This document shows, in pieces, positions 1 to 7,829 of a stretch of DNA of 64,000 bases (the stretch's first letter is position 1; each line of letters opens with the position of its first letter). This stretch comes from Roseovarius faecimaris (GTDB lineage: Bacteria > Pseudomonadota > Alphaproteobacteria > Rhodobacterales > Rhodobacteraceae). Location of the stretch: NCBI RefSeq assembly GCF_009762325.1, contig NZ_CP034348.1, forward strand, positions 1,432,501 through 1,496,500, given 5' to 3'. Both the position numbers and the translations under genes were made by a program. The notes beneath the pieces are model-generated. The model was not told the origin of the DNA. It was given only the letters and a program-made list of their open reading frames with translations, and made no database searches.

Positions 1-2
1 TG

Positions 3-155
3 GCGGGGGTGGTGATGAACGCCTCCACCCACGCCACGGTACGCACCGAGGAAGGCGAGGAGTTCAAGATCCTCTTTCACCGCGTGCTCTTTCCGGAATG
101 CGTGGCGGAGTTCGAAACAAGCGGGCCGGTGCCGATGGGCCGGAAGGTCGCCTAG
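3..155 (+). CDS. C-terminal fragment of an unrecognised protein
   Basis: The window opens inside an open frame that ends at the TAG at 153-155, giving about 50 residues ending in MGRKVA. The frame has no stop upstream inside the window, so the gene starts before base 1. Codon use (GTG, GCC, GAG, TTC) is like the other genes here. No motif allows a family call. The nearest + strand intrinsic terminator is 270 bases downstream at 423-448, so its transcript may carry a long 3' region. It could also be a frameshift remnant, which cannot be judged from a partial gene. Confidence 0.55.
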   Translation, partial: AGVVMNASTHATVRTEEGEEFKILFHRVLFPECVAEFETSGPVPMGRKVA

Positions 156-422
156 ACAGGGCGGCGCCGCGACAGAGATCACGCACCTCTGGTGGGGGCG
201 TGTAGGGGGCAAGGGGCTGAACCTCCACCAGCGACAGCCCGCCCCCGACGAAACAAAGGGCCAAGCGCGCACATGCCAGCGCGGGCCGAGGGACAGGGTG
301 GGGGCGGACGATCAGTCCTTGCCCATCCTCACACGGGGCGGGTGCGCTCGCCCCCGACGACGTTCAGGCCGCAGGCAGAAACCGGGCGGTACAATCAAGT
401 GAGCCTGGACGGCGAAACTTAT
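156..422 (+). other. Non-coding stretch, possibly structured RNA or long 3' UTR
   Basis: No convincing gene is seen. The stretch is rich in G/C blocks that can pair: CTGGTGG at 190 with CCACCAG about 30 bases on, and repeated GGGGGCG and CGCCCCCG blocks. It contains a half copy of the GTGCGTG palindrome near 177-187. It runs into a strong + strand terminator with no other + strand gene to serve. I compared it from memory with tmRNA, RNase P RNA, SRP RNA and 6S RNA hallmarks and saw none. Confidence 0.25.
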
Positions 423-449
423 CGGGGGGCCTTGTGCCCCCCGTTTTTC
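423..449 (+). terminator. Rho-independent terminator
   Basis: Perfect 8-bp stem CGGGGGGC / GCCCCCCG with a 5-base loop, followed by TTTTTCTTTT on the + strand. There is no T tract on the minus strand side, so it serves + strand transcripts: the gene ending at 155 or an RNA in 156-422. Confidence 0.85.
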
Positions 450-464
450 TTTTGAAAAAAGGGG

Positions 465-1001
465 CTAACGTGTCTGCTCTTCGGCCGTTTTGGGTTTCTC
501 CGGCTCGGAGAAAAGCGTGAAGCGCGCGCCTTTGCCCCGCGTGCCATCGGGCGCCACAAAACGTGCTTCGATCTCGGCGCTGATGGTCTTGTGGCGGGCA
601 GGCGGGCCTTCGAACCAGCTTCCCAGATGCTGGAAGTCTTCCCGCGCGCCAAGGGTGGAGCTGATCGGGCCTTCGGGCAGGGCGTACCTGGGAAAGCTGC
701 CGTCGATCACGCGCAACTCAAGCCCAAGATCGGCGAAGGTGACCGGCGCGCCCGGGGGCAAGGCGATGGTGAAAGAAACATAGCCCTGGCCGCCGCAGAG
801 CGATTCCTGCGCGGCGGAGCCGCGGCCGAGCGAGACATCCCGCACGACCGGGGCATTTTGGCTTATGAAACTGGTGATGTCCGCGTTCGCCGCGCGCTCT
901 GTGCTGAAGGGCGCGTAAAAGACCGGCGGCGGCTCGCAAGCCTCAGCCATGGGTGACCAGGCCAGCAACATGCCGACCGAGATGGGGATCAATCGGATCA
1001 T
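465..1001 (-). CDS. Small secreted protein of unknown function
   Basis: Encodes 178 residues. I chose the ATG at 1001 because GAGG lies just upstream and the product then begins with a signal peptide: MIRLIPISVGMLLAWSP followed by an Ala-x-Ala-like cleavage site before CEPPP. The mature part has only a few cysteines and no motif I recognise. The C-terminus is charged (EPEKPKTAEEQTR). The frame also opens further upstream to 1049, but those residues would put a charged stretch before the signal peptide. It is a single gene, divergent from the glycosyltransferase at 1152. Probably periplasmic or exported; function unknown. Confidence 0.6.
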   Translation of the reverse strand: MIRLIPISVGMLLAWSPMAEACEPPPVFYAPFSTERAANADITSFISQNAPVVRDVSLGRGSAAQESLCGGQGYVSFTIALPPGAPVTFADLGLELRVIDGSFPRYALPEGPISSTLGAREDFQHLGSWFEGPPARHKTISAEIEARFVAPDGTRGKGARFTLFSEPEKPKTAEEQTR

Positions 1002-1151
1002 CTCATGCGTCCTCGAAATACGCTCTTTCAAATAGGCCCAGTTTAGCACAGAGCCGGTCAGATGTGCACTTTTACCATCCCCGTGACGAGTTTGCCTGCG
1101 TGAATGGTATTAAATGTTGCGCAACCCCGGGCGCTGGGGCAAGCAGCGGCC

Positions 1152-1907
1152 ATGGCGCGCGATCCCTATATCAGCATCTGCATCCCGGCCTATGAAATGG
1201 GCGGGCAGGGGGCAGAGTATCTGCTGGACAGTTTCGAGCACCTTTTGCGCCAAAGCTACGAGCAATTCGAGGTGATCGTCTCGGACCAGTCCGACGATGA
1301 GGGCGTGGCGACGATCTGCAAGGCCTATGCCGACAGGCTGGATATCACGCGGCTCGACAATCGCGGCGGTGCGCGGCAGGCTTCGGCCAACACCAACAAC
1401 GCGATGCGCGCGGCCCGGGGACAGGTGCTCAAGGTGCTGTTTCAGGACGATTTTCTGTGTGATCCCACGGCCCTTGCCCAACATGCCGACGCCTTCTCGA
1501 AAGAAGGTGCGCAATGGCTGCTCTGCGGCTCGGGGGTGACCCATGACGGGCAAAGCCTGGAAAACACCATGGTGCCCCGGCTCGATCCCAACCTTTACCT
1601 TGGCAAGAACACGGTCAGCAGCCCCTCCGTGCTGGCCCTTCGGGCGGGCACCGGGCTGGAGTTTGACGAAGAGCTGATTTGGCTCATGGATGTGGATATG
1701 TACAAGCGCTGTCAGAAGGTGCTTGGCGCGCCGCATATTCTTGAGGCGCCGATGGTGGCCAACCGGCTGCATCTGGGGCAGGTGAGTGCGGGCGTGTCTC
1801 CCACCCTCAGACGCCGTGAGCTGCGCTATATGCGCGCGAAGCATCAAGCCGATGAGACCTTGGGCAACCGCCTGCATTACTATAAACAGATGCTCAAGGC
1901 CCGCTGA
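1152..1907 (+). CDS. Family 2 glycosyltransferase
   Basis: 251 residues. The product begins with the usual GT-A nucleotide-sugar fold: YISICIPAYE as the first strand, FEVIVSDQSDD as the second aspartate motif, and FQDDFL as the DxD-like metal and nucleotide site near residue 98. It should transfer a sugar to a surface polysaccharide or another acceptor in the cytoplasm; donor and acceptor cannot be read. The ATG at 1152 is preferred over an in-frame ATG at 1104 because the fold starts within six residues of it. The TylF-type methyltransferase follows after 17 bases, so the two are probably co-transcribed to make a methylated glycan. Confidence 0.85.
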   Translation: MARDPYISICIPAYEMGGQGAEYLLDSFEHLLRQSYEQFEVIVSDQSDDEGVATICKAYADRLDITRLDNRGGARQASANTNNAMRAARGQVLKVLFQDDFLCDPTALAQHADAFSKEGAQWLLCGSGVTHDGQSLENTMVPRLDPNLYLGKNTVSSPSVLALRAGTGLEFDEELIWLMDVDMYKRCQKVLGAPHILEAPMVANRLHLGQVSAGVSPTLRRRELRYMRAKHQADETLGNRLHYYKQMLKAR

Positions 1908-1924
1908 GGCCGCAAGGAGAGCCA

Positions 1925-2695
1925 ATGGATCCGTTTACCGCCATCGTTCGCCGCCTGCGCAAGGCGCTGACCCGCGCGCCCTACAAGTATGACTATTACG
2001 GTGACCACCTGGCTGTACGGAAAAAATATATTCCGTTTCAGCATGATGCGCGGTTTCAGCAAGCCTGGGAACAAACCTGCCGCGAGAGCGAACCGCACTG
2101 GATTGGCGGTACGCCGGATATCCGCTGGCGCGTGCATGTCTGCATCTGGGCCGCCGAATGCTGTCTGCGTTTGCCCGGGGATTTTGCCGAGTTCGGGGTC
2201 AACACCGGGCTGCTGTCCACAATGATCCTGCGCAACACCGAGTTTGATGCGTCGGGCAAGAAGTTCTTCCTCTTCGACACCTATGACGGCATCCCCGAAG
2301 ACATGGCCTCGGAACGTGAGCTCAAGGGCGTGCACAAGATGAACCGGAACATGTATTCCGGCAATCCGGCGAATGTGAACATCATCGAGTTTTGCAAAAA
2401 GCAGTTCGGCCCGCATCCCGGCGCGGTGCTGGTGCCCGGGTTGTTGCCGGGCTCGATCGACGATGTGGAATTTGACGCGCTCAGCTATATCTCGATCGAT
2501 CTGAACATCACCGCGGCCGAGATCGGCACGATCGAGAAGATCTGGGATCGGATCACGCCCGGCGGGATCATCGTGCTGGATGATTACGGTCTGACCGGCC
2601 ATGAAGAGCAGAACGCGGCGTGGAACGCGTTCGCCGGCGCGCAGAACCGGATGATCATGGCGCTGCCCACGGGGCAGGGGATCCTGATGCGCTGA
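1925..2695 (+). CDS. TylF/MycF-type SAM-dependent O-methyltransferase
   Basis: 256 residues, with AAGGAG just before the ATG. The SAM-binding motif I region is GDFAEFGVNTG near residue 80. It is followed by FLFDTYDGIPEDM, a motif typical of the macrocin O-methyltransferase (TylF) family. The family's metal-binding acidic residues fit SIDLN and VLDDYG near residues 180-220. Members methylate sugar hydroxyls, usually with Mg2+. The adjacent glycosyltransferase suggests that the substrate is a sugar of an exported glycan. The frame is intact at the family's usual length. A GGTGCGTG palindrome lies six bases after the stop. Confidence 0.85.
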   Translation: MDPFTAIVRRLRKALTRAPYKYDYYGDHLAVRKKYIPFQHDARFQQAWEQTCRESEPHWIGGTPDIRWRVHVCIWAAECCLRLPGDFAEFGVNTGLLSTMILRNTEFDASGKKFFLFDTYDGIPEDMASERELKGVHKMNRNMYSGNPANVNIIEFCKKQFGPHPGAVLVPGLLPGSIDDVEFDALSYISIDLNITAAEIGTIEKIWDRITPGGIIVLDDYGLTGHEEQNAAWNAFAGAQNRMIMALPTGQGILMR

Positions 2696-2701
2696 GAGAT
2701 T

Positions 2702-2721
2702 GGTGCGTGAAATCACGCACC
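2702..2721. repeat. GGTGCGTG palindromic repeat, copy 1
   Basis: GGTGCGTGA-AA-TCACGCACC, 9-bp arms. It lies between the methyltransferase stop and the stop of the truncated GFA gene. Four other copies are at 5251, 32110, 49399 and 62724, all beside gene 3' ends. Confidence 0.85.
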
Positions 2722-2889
2722 CTACGGCCCCTCCCGATCCTGCTCTAACCGCTCAAGCCCCACGAAAGGCGGAAGCCAGTTGTCGCGCCGCACCATCCAG
2801 AGTTCATAGATGGGGCTGAACTGGTCCGGCGCGCCTGAGGCCTCAAAGCGCAGATCGCCGCAGAAGCACCCGCCGCTGGTCGTCTTCAT
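2722..2889 (-). pseudogene. Internally deleted GFA/Mss4-like gene remnant
   Basis: The minus strand from the ATG at 2889 to the TAG at 2722 reads 55 codons. Residues 5-18 (SGGCFCGDLRFEAS) match the start of GFA (glutathione-dependent formaldehyde-activating, Mss4-like zinc) proteins. Residues 24-40 (FSPIYELWMVRRDNWLP) match their C-terminal end. The roughly 70 residues between, including the second zinc Cys pair and the CRxCQ-type segment, are missing and the join is in frame. The product cannot form the zinc site, so I call it a deletion remnant. The stop codon lies at the edge of a GGTGCGTG palindrome. The family match is from memory of its motifs. Confidence 0.65.
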
Positions 2890-2987
2890 GATCACTCTCC
2901 GTGCCTTTTGCCTGGCCCTCTATTCTCTCCGGCGTCATGTCCCAATTCAAATGGTCCGGTCCGGCCTGATGATCTATTGTGCGTCGT

Positions 2988-4151
2988 ATGAGCCTCACAC
3001 TTGCTTTGCCCCGTTCAACCTATGACCAGCGCGCTGAGCGCCTCACCTCCTATCTGGCCGAGCAGCAGCTTGACGCCGCTCTCATTCTCGGACCGGAGGC
3101 ACAATATTGGCTTTGCGGCTATGACACGTTTCTCGGCGCGGTTCTGCCGCAGGCTTTGATCTTCGCGACAGATGGGCCGGAGCCTGTTCAGATGGTTTGG
3201 GATGCGGATGTGGCCCTTGCCCGCCAGACGAGTCTGATCCGCGATATCCGGACCTACCGGTTTGGCGTCGATACACCGGCATCGACCTTCGCTCGTGTTC
3301 TCAAGGAGACCGCGAGCCCGTTACGACGGGTCGGTGTTGATCTCTCCAGCCATGCCGTGCCTTATGCCTTTGGGTCTGAGCTTGTGGCGCAGATCGATGG
3401 CGTTGAGATCGTTGACATTGCCCCTGAGCTTGCGCGCATGCGGAGCGTCAAGACACCTCAGGAACTCGCATTGATGCGCGTCGCGGGCCGCTACGGAGAC
3501 GCAGGGCTTCGTGCGGCAACGGATCGTGCACGCCCCGGCATGACCGAAATCGAGCTGGCGGCAGATATCGAATATGCCATGCGTAAGGCGGGCAGTGATT
3601 ATGCCTCCATCCCGACCGAGCTGGCCAGCGGCACCCGGTCGGTCTTGGGCCACGGTACACCAACGGACCGGGTACTGGAGGCAGGTGATCTCGTTCATGT
3701 TGAAATCGGAGGTGTCGCACGGCGCTACAATTGCGTGGCCATTCAGAGCTTTACCGTGCCGGGAGCTGATCCCGATCCAAAGGCGGTTGAGCTTTACGGC
3801 GTGGCGCGGGATTGTCTTGGCATTGGGCTTGCTCAGCTCAAGCCCAATGTCCGCGCCTGCGATGTTGAAGCTCCTGCACTGCAACGTCTGCGGGACGCGG
3901 GGCTGCGCGACGGCTTCAAGATGCGCTTCGGCTATGGCGTGGGTATTGGATACCCCCCGACTTGGCTGGAGCCCCTGAAGATCACTCGGACCTCTGACGA
4001 TCTGCTTGTGCCCGGAACGACCTTTGTGCTGCATGCCTGTCTGCTGGATGAGGCGCATCAGCTTGGGGTGTTGGTGGGCGGCACCTATGCCATCACGAAC
4101 GACGGCTACGAGATGTTGTCGGGCGCGGGGGCTATGGAGCTGACGGGCTAG
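2988..4151 (+). CDS. M24 (creatinase / Xaa-Pro peptidase fold) family protein
   Basis: 387 residues in two parts: an N-terminal creatinase domain (to about residue 130) and a C-terminal pita-bread domain. The latter carries VLGHGTPTD, HVEIGG and GYGVGIGYPPTWLEP. True M24 aminopeptidases have five metal ligands (D, D, H, E, E). Here the expected Asp is in HVEIGG, the GHGIG histidine is Tyr in GYGVG, and the next Glu motif is FVLHACLLDE. It therefore resembles the metal-free creatinase and ectoine hydrolase (DoeA) branch rather than a peptidase. Such enzymes hydrolyse C-N bonds of small amidines or ectoine; the substrate is not determined. An in-frame GTG lies at 2979; neither start has a good ribosome site. 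Confidence 0.75.
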   Translation: MSLTLALPRSTYDQRAERLTSYLAEQQLDAALILGPEAQYWLCGYDTFLGAVLPQALIFATDGPEPVQMVWDADVALARQTSLIRDIRTYRFGVDTPASTFARVLKETASPLRRVGVDLSSHAVPYAFGSELVAQIDGVEIVDIAPELARMRSVKTPQELALMRVAGRYGDAGLRAATDRARPGMTEIELAADIEYAMRKAGSDYASIPTELASGTRSVLGHGTPTDRVLEAGDLVHVEIGGVARRYNCVAIQSFTVPGADPDPKAVELYGVARDCLGIGLAQLKPNVRACDVEAPALQRLRDAGLRDGFKMRFGYGVGIGYPPTWLEPLKITRTSDDLLVPGTTFVLHACLLDEAHQLGVLVGGTYAITNDGYEMLSGAGAMELTG

Positions 4152-4160
4152 CTGGCCCAT

Positions 4161-4664
4161 TCAAATCAACTCGGCCACCGGCGCGGTTTTGGACAGGCCC
4201 ATTTCCGTGCGCAGCTGCCCGCGAGCGCGCGCCAGCCTGGACATCACTGTGCCGGTGGGCACGCCGGTGATCCTTGCAAGCTCCGCCGGGCTGGTTTCGC
4301 CCGCAGCTACAAGCCGGATCAGGCGGGCCTGGTCCGCGGGCAGTTTGCCGATCGCCTCGGCAATCTCCTGCAGCGCCAGGCAGGCAAAGGCGTCCGGTGG
4401 GGCCGTCAGCATGTTCTCTTCCAGCTCACTGCCGGGCAGGCGGTTGCGCAGATGCTGGCGAAAGGTATTGCGCAGCGTGGTCATGGCATAGGCACGCAGA
4501 TTGTCGATGGGATCGCCGCGCGACATCTTTTGCCACAGTTTCACCAGCACATCCTGGGTCAGGTCCTGCGCCTGATCGGCATTGCCGGTCAGGTGGCGTG
4601 CCACGCGCAGAAGGTCGGGCTGCAAACCGGCGATATCGCCGGGCAGTGCGTGGATTTGGGGCAT
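4161..4664 (-). CDS. ECF-type RNA polymerase sigma factor
   Basis: 167 residues with the two conserved parts of ECF sigma factors. Region 2 spans about residues 10-75, with the hallmark DQAQDLTQDVLVKLWQ. Region 4 spans about 105-155, with the helix-turn-helix TSPAELARITGVPTGTVMSRLARAR. It redirects RNA polymerase to a small promoter set. No anti-sigma gene follows; the gene downstream is the convergent M24 gene, ten bases away. Divergently, 270 bases off, is an exported EF-hand protein, a plausible target. The signal sensed cannot be read. A GGAG lies about ten bases before the ATG. Confidence 0.88.
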   Translation of the reverse strand: MPQIHALPGDIAGLQPDLLRVARHLTGNADQAQDLTQDVLVKLWQKMSRGDPIDNLRAYAMTTLRNTFRQHLRNRLPGSELEENMLTAPPDAFACLALQEIAEAIGKLPADQARLIRLVAAGETSPAELARITGVPTGTVMSRLARARGQLRTEMGLSKTAPVAELI

Positions 4665-4934
4665 TCTGGGATCACTCCGCTCAAGGGGTGAGGCTGCTCA
4701 GCTCAACCTGACCCTTTGGCATGGCGATTTCAAACCGGCATTTTCCGCCGATGGTTGCATCCGGGCCTTTTTGGGCAACCTCTCGCCAACACAGTGCGCC
4801 ACCATGGGCAAGGCTTCGCGCGTCCGCATTGATGCGGCGTGCCGGGCGGATGCAAACCGCGCAAACCCCGTCTTGTTCGGTGAGCGTCGCAAAACGCGGC
4901 GCCTCGCCTGAACACTGTCTAAAGGAGACAACTC

Positions 4935-5177
4935 ATGACCAAATTCATCGCATCCCTTCTCAGCCTCGGCTTTATGGCCACCGCGGCCATCGCCGCCAGC
5001 GAGATCGACACCAATGGTGACGGGATGATGACCATCGACGAAGTGCAGGCCGTCTTCCCTGACGTGTCCGCCGAGGCCTTTGCCGAAGCCGACACCAATG
5101 ATGACGGTGCGCTGGATGACGCCGAGATGGTGGCCGGGCAAGAACAGGGGCTGCTCCCGGTCGCGGCTGACGGCTGA
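4935..5177 (+). CDS. Exported EF-hand calcium-binding protein
   Basis: 80 residues, with AAGGAG ten bases before the ATG. A signal peptide covers residues 1-20 (hydrophobic LLSLGFMATAAIA, cleavage likely after AIAA). Two EF-hand loops follow: DTNGDGMMTIDE near residue 25 and DTNDDGALDDAE near residue 54. Both have Asp/Asn at the coordinating positions and an acidic residue at position 12. The product should bind calcium in the periplasm or outside. It is divergent from the ECF sigma gene, which suggests control by that factor, though I could not define a -35/-10 pair. The convergent ocd gene lies past a palindromic repeat. Confidence 0.8.
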   Translation: MTKFIASLLSLGFMATAAIAASEIDTNGDGMMTIDEVQAVFPDVSAEAFAEADTNDDGALDDAEMVAGQEQGLLPVAADG

Positions 5178-5250
5178 CCACCGTCGGTTCCCCCGGGTCG
5201 GCACTCTCGTTCCCCAGTACCCAGACCGGCCCGGGGGCATATCAGAGTAG

Positions 5251-5270
5251 GGTGCGTGATATCACGCACC
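5251..5270. repeat. GGTGCGTG palindromic repeat, copy 2
   Basis: GGTGCGTGATATCACGCACC, a perfect 20-bp palindrome. It lies between the convergent EF-hand gene (+) and ocd (-), six bases from the ocd stop. It could form a hairpin on either transcript but has no T tract. Confidence 0.85.
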
Positions 5271-5276
5271 TTACCT

Positions 5277-6332
5277 CTAGCCCTTCGCGCGTTGCAGCAT
5301 CCCGAACAGATCGCGCGGGTCATCCGGATCAGCCAGCAGGTCGAGATCGAAATAGAGGTCGGTCCCCGCAATCCGGTCGCGCACGAAACGCAGCGCCGAG
5401 AAATCCTCGATCGCAAAGCCGACGCTGTCAAAAAGCGTGATCTGCTTGTCCGAGCTGCGCCCCGGCTTCAACCCGCTCATCACCTCCCACATCTCGGTGA
5501 CGGGATGATCCTCGGCAAGTTGCTGGATTTCGCCTTCAATGCGGGTCTGCGGCGGATATTCCACAAAGATATCAGAGCGGTGCAGCACCCCCGGGGCAAG
5601 TTCGGTCTTGCCCGGACAATCGCCGCCGATGGCGTTGATATGCACGCCCGAGCCGACCATGTTGTCGGTCAGGATGGTCGCGTATTGCTTGTCGGCGGTG
5701 CAGGTGGTGATGATCTGCGCGCCTTCCATGCTTTCCTCGGCACTTTTGCAGGCCACCACGTTGAGCCCGGTGCCTTCGAGGTTGCGCCGCGCCTTTTCCA
5801 CCGCCGCAGGGTCGATATCGTAAAGCCGCACGGTCTTGAGCCCGCAAATCGCCTTCATCGCCAGCGACTGAAATTCAGACTGCGCGCCCGAGCCGATCAT
5901 CGCCATCGTGTCGGCGCCCCTGGGGGCCAGATAGCGCGCCACCAGACCCGAGGTGGCCGCCGTGCGCATCGCGGTCAGCATCGTCATCTCGCTCAGCAGC
6001 ACCGGATAGCCCGTGCCGACATCCGCCAGCAGGCCAAAGGCCGTGACGGTCTGCAACCCGTCTTTCGTATTCTTGGGGTGGCCGTTGACGTATTTGAAGC
6101 CATAGACCTCACCATCCGAGGTGGGCATCAGTTCGATCACCCCTTCGGCCGAGTGGCTGGCCACGCGCGGGGTCTTGTCAAACAACTCCCAGCGTTTGAA
6201 ATCGGCCTCGATATAGTCGGCAAGGCCGCGCAGCATCGGTTCGATCCCGACATGGTGAATGAGCCGCATCATGTTATCGACCGACACAAACGGCACCAGC
6301 GCCTTGTCAGAGGGGTTGAGGTTGATCGTCAT
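5277..6332 (-). CDS. ocd: Ornithine cyclodeaminase
   Basis: 351 residues. I chose the ATG at 6332 because AAGGAG lies just upstream of it. The product matches the ornithine cyclodeaminase / mu-crystallin family: an NAD site in the Rossmann segment (MIGSGAQSEFQ near residue 135), FKYVNGHPKN and LSEMTMLTAMRTAATS near the substrate Lys/Arg residues, and HINAIGGDCPGKTEL. It converts ornithine to proline and ammonia using NAD. It lies 11 bases after arginase in the same direction. The pair therefore forms a pathway from arginine through ornithine to proline, releasing urea and ammonia. The divergent Lrp-type gene at 7392 probably controls it. Confidence 0.93.
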   Translation of the reverse strand: MTINLNPSDKALVPFVSVDNMMRLIHHVGIEPMLRGLADYIEADFKRWELFDKTPRVASHSAEGVIELMPTSDGEVYGFKYVNGHPKNTKDGLQTVTAFGLLADVGTGYPVLLSEMTMLTAMRTAATSGLVARYLAPRGADTMAMIGSGAQSEFQSLAMKAICGLKTVRLYDIDPAAVEKARRNLEGTGLNVVACKSAEESMEGAQIITTCTADKQYATILTDNMVGSGVHINAIGGDCPGKTELAPGVLHRSDIFVEYPPQTRIEGEIQQLAEDHPVTEMWEVMSGLKPGRSSDKQITLFDSVGFAIEDFSALRFVRDRIAGTDLYFDLDLLADPDDPRDLFGMLQRAKG

Positions 6333-6343
6333 GGCGGGCTCCT

Positions 6344-7270
6344 TCACGAATAGGCGCGCGTGGGACGGGTAAAGACCCGGCGGCCCAGGGCGGAACAGGC
6401 AAGGTCCACCATCACCTGCGCGGTGCGCCCGCGCTCGTCGAGAAACGGGTTCAGTTCGACCAGATCGAGCGAGGTCATCAGCCCGCTATCGCTGATCATC
6501 TCCATCACCAGATGCGCCTCGCGCATGCTGGCCCCGCCCGGCACGGTCGTGCCCACGGCAGGCGCAAAGCTCGGGTCGAGGAAATCCACGTCGAGCGAGA
6601 CATGCAGAAACCCGTTGGCCCGCTTGACCGTGTCGAGGAAGGCCGCCAGCGGTCTGGCAATGCCGCTCTCGTCGATCTCGCGCATGTCGTGGTAGCGGAT
6701 GTTGGAGGCCTGCATCACCTCGCGTTCGGGCGTGTCGACCGAACGCAGCCCGATGATGCAAATCTGCTCTTGCGGGATCGGATGGCTGACCTCGGGAAAG
6801 CCGTCAAAGCCGGGCTCGCCCGCCACATAGGCCAGAGGCGTGCCATGCAGGTTGCCCGAGGCCGTGGTCTGCGGCGTGTGATAATCGCTATGGGCATCGA
6901 GCCAGAGCACGAATTGCGGGCGGCCTTGTGTTGCGGCGTGGCGGGCCGCACCGGCAACTGATCCAAGCGACAGGCTGTGATCGCCGCCCAGAAAGATCGG
7001 CAAGCCGCCATTGGCCAGCGCCGCTTCGGCGGCATCGGCAAGGGTGACCGTCCAGCCGATGGTCTCGGCCGGGGCAACGAGGTGTTCCGGCAGGCTTGCA
7101 GGGGCCTCGGCCGGAGCAGGGGACAGGTTCCCCATATCGCTGAGCCCGTGCCCAAGCTCCACCAGCGCGTCGGCAATGCCGGCCACGCGATAGGCATCGG
7201 GCCCCATCAGGCAGCCCCGTCGCGCCTTGCCGCTATCCACGGGCGCTCCAATCAGAATACAGTTTGTCAT
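6344..7270 (-). CDS. rocF: Arginase
   Basis: 308 residues, the usual ureohydrolase length. The manganese motifs are present: GGDHS near residue 102, DAHSDYHTP near 125 and SLDVDFLDP near 225, the last two supplying the paired Asp and His ligands. It hydrolyses arginine to ornithine and urea in the cytoplasm. The ATG at 7270 was chosen because family members begin a few residues before the CILIGAP strand; in-frame GTG 7303 and ATG 7288 are alternatives. It is first in the operon with ocd and divergent from an Lrp family regulator. Agmatinase and formimidoylglutamase are related, but the ocd partner favours arginase. Confidence 0.92.
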   Translation of the reverse strand: MTNCILIGAPVDSGKARRGCLMGPDAYRVAGIADALVELGHGLSDMGNLSPAPAEAPASLPEHLVAPAETIGWTVTLADAAEAALANGGLPIFLGGDHSLSLGSVAGAARHAATQGRPQFVLWLDAHSDYHTPQTTASGNLHGTPLAYVAGEPGFDGFPEVSHPIPQEQICIIGLRSVDTPEREVMQASNIRYHDMREIDESGIARPLAAFLDTVKRANGFLHVSLDVDFLDPSFAPAVGTTVPGGASMREAHLVMEMISDSGLMTSLDLVELNPFLDERGRTAQVMVDLACSALGRRVFTRPTRAYS

Positions 7271-7391
7271 CCCGGCCTCATCGGTCATGTCGTGATTTCG
7301 CACAGAATTATTCCGAAACGAGTTGATTTGAACGGATCAATTTGCACTAATCGGGCGGTGAATCGACAAAACGAATGAAAGAAGTGCCATT

Positions 7392-7820
7392 ATGGACGAA
7401 ACCGACCGCCGCCTGATCTCTGCCCTGCGCCACGATGCGCGCGCCTCGCTGTCGGATCTTGCGCAAACCCTCGGGGTGTCGCGTACCACGGTCCGGGGCC
7501 GGATCGAGCGGTTGCGCCGCTCTGGTGAGATCCTGGGCTTTTCCGTGGTGCTCAAGGGCGATGCGGCCCGCGACCCGGTGCGTGGGTTGATGATGCTGGG
7601 GATCGAGGGGCGTGGCACAGACCGGATTCTGCGCCAGTTGCACGGCCTGTCGGCAGTGCGCGCGATTCACGCCACGAACGGCCGCTGGGATGTGATCGTG
7701 GAACTGGGCACCGAAACGCTGGAAGAACTTGATGCGATCCTGTCCCAGATCCGCCGCTTCGACGGTGTGGCCCAGTCCGAGACCAGCCTCTTGCTCAGCA
7801 CCCGCAAATCCGCCTCCTGA
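7392..7820 (+). CDS. Lrp/AsnC family regulator, probable arginine catabolism control
   Basis: 142 residues. An N-terminal AsnC-type helix-turn-helix (LSDLAQTLGVSRTTVRGRIERL, residues 22-43, quoted in part) is followed by a RAM ligand domain (about 65-135). These proteins form dimers to octamers and respond to amino acids. It is divergent from arginase-ocd with an AT-rich gap of 121 bases, the usual arrangement for a regulator acting on its neighbour; arginine or ornithine as effector is inference. The gap contains ATTCCGAAACGAGTTG and TTGCACTAATCGGG, but I could not single out an operator. Its 3' end is convergent with the Rieske oxygenase gene, nine bases apart. Confidence 0.88.
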   Translation: MDETDRRLISALRHDARASLSDLAQTLGVSRTTVRGRIERLRRSGEILGFSVVLKGDAARDPVRGLMMLGIEGRGTDRILRQLHGLSAVRAIHATNGRWDVIVELGTETLEELDAILSQIRRFDGVAQSETSLLLSTRKSAS

Positions 7821-7829
7821 GCTTTGCCG

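Noticed and set aside
192..455. Open frame on the + strand of 87 codons
   Set aside because: It runs through the terminator at 423-449, has no ribosome site, and its composition (Pro, Arg, Gly) is that of non-coding GC-rich DNA.
5190..5240. Possible terminator after the EF-hand gene (CCCCCGGGTCGG with CCGGCCCGGGGG)
   Set aside because: The arms have a mismatch, the loop is long and no T tract follows; evidence is too weak to list.
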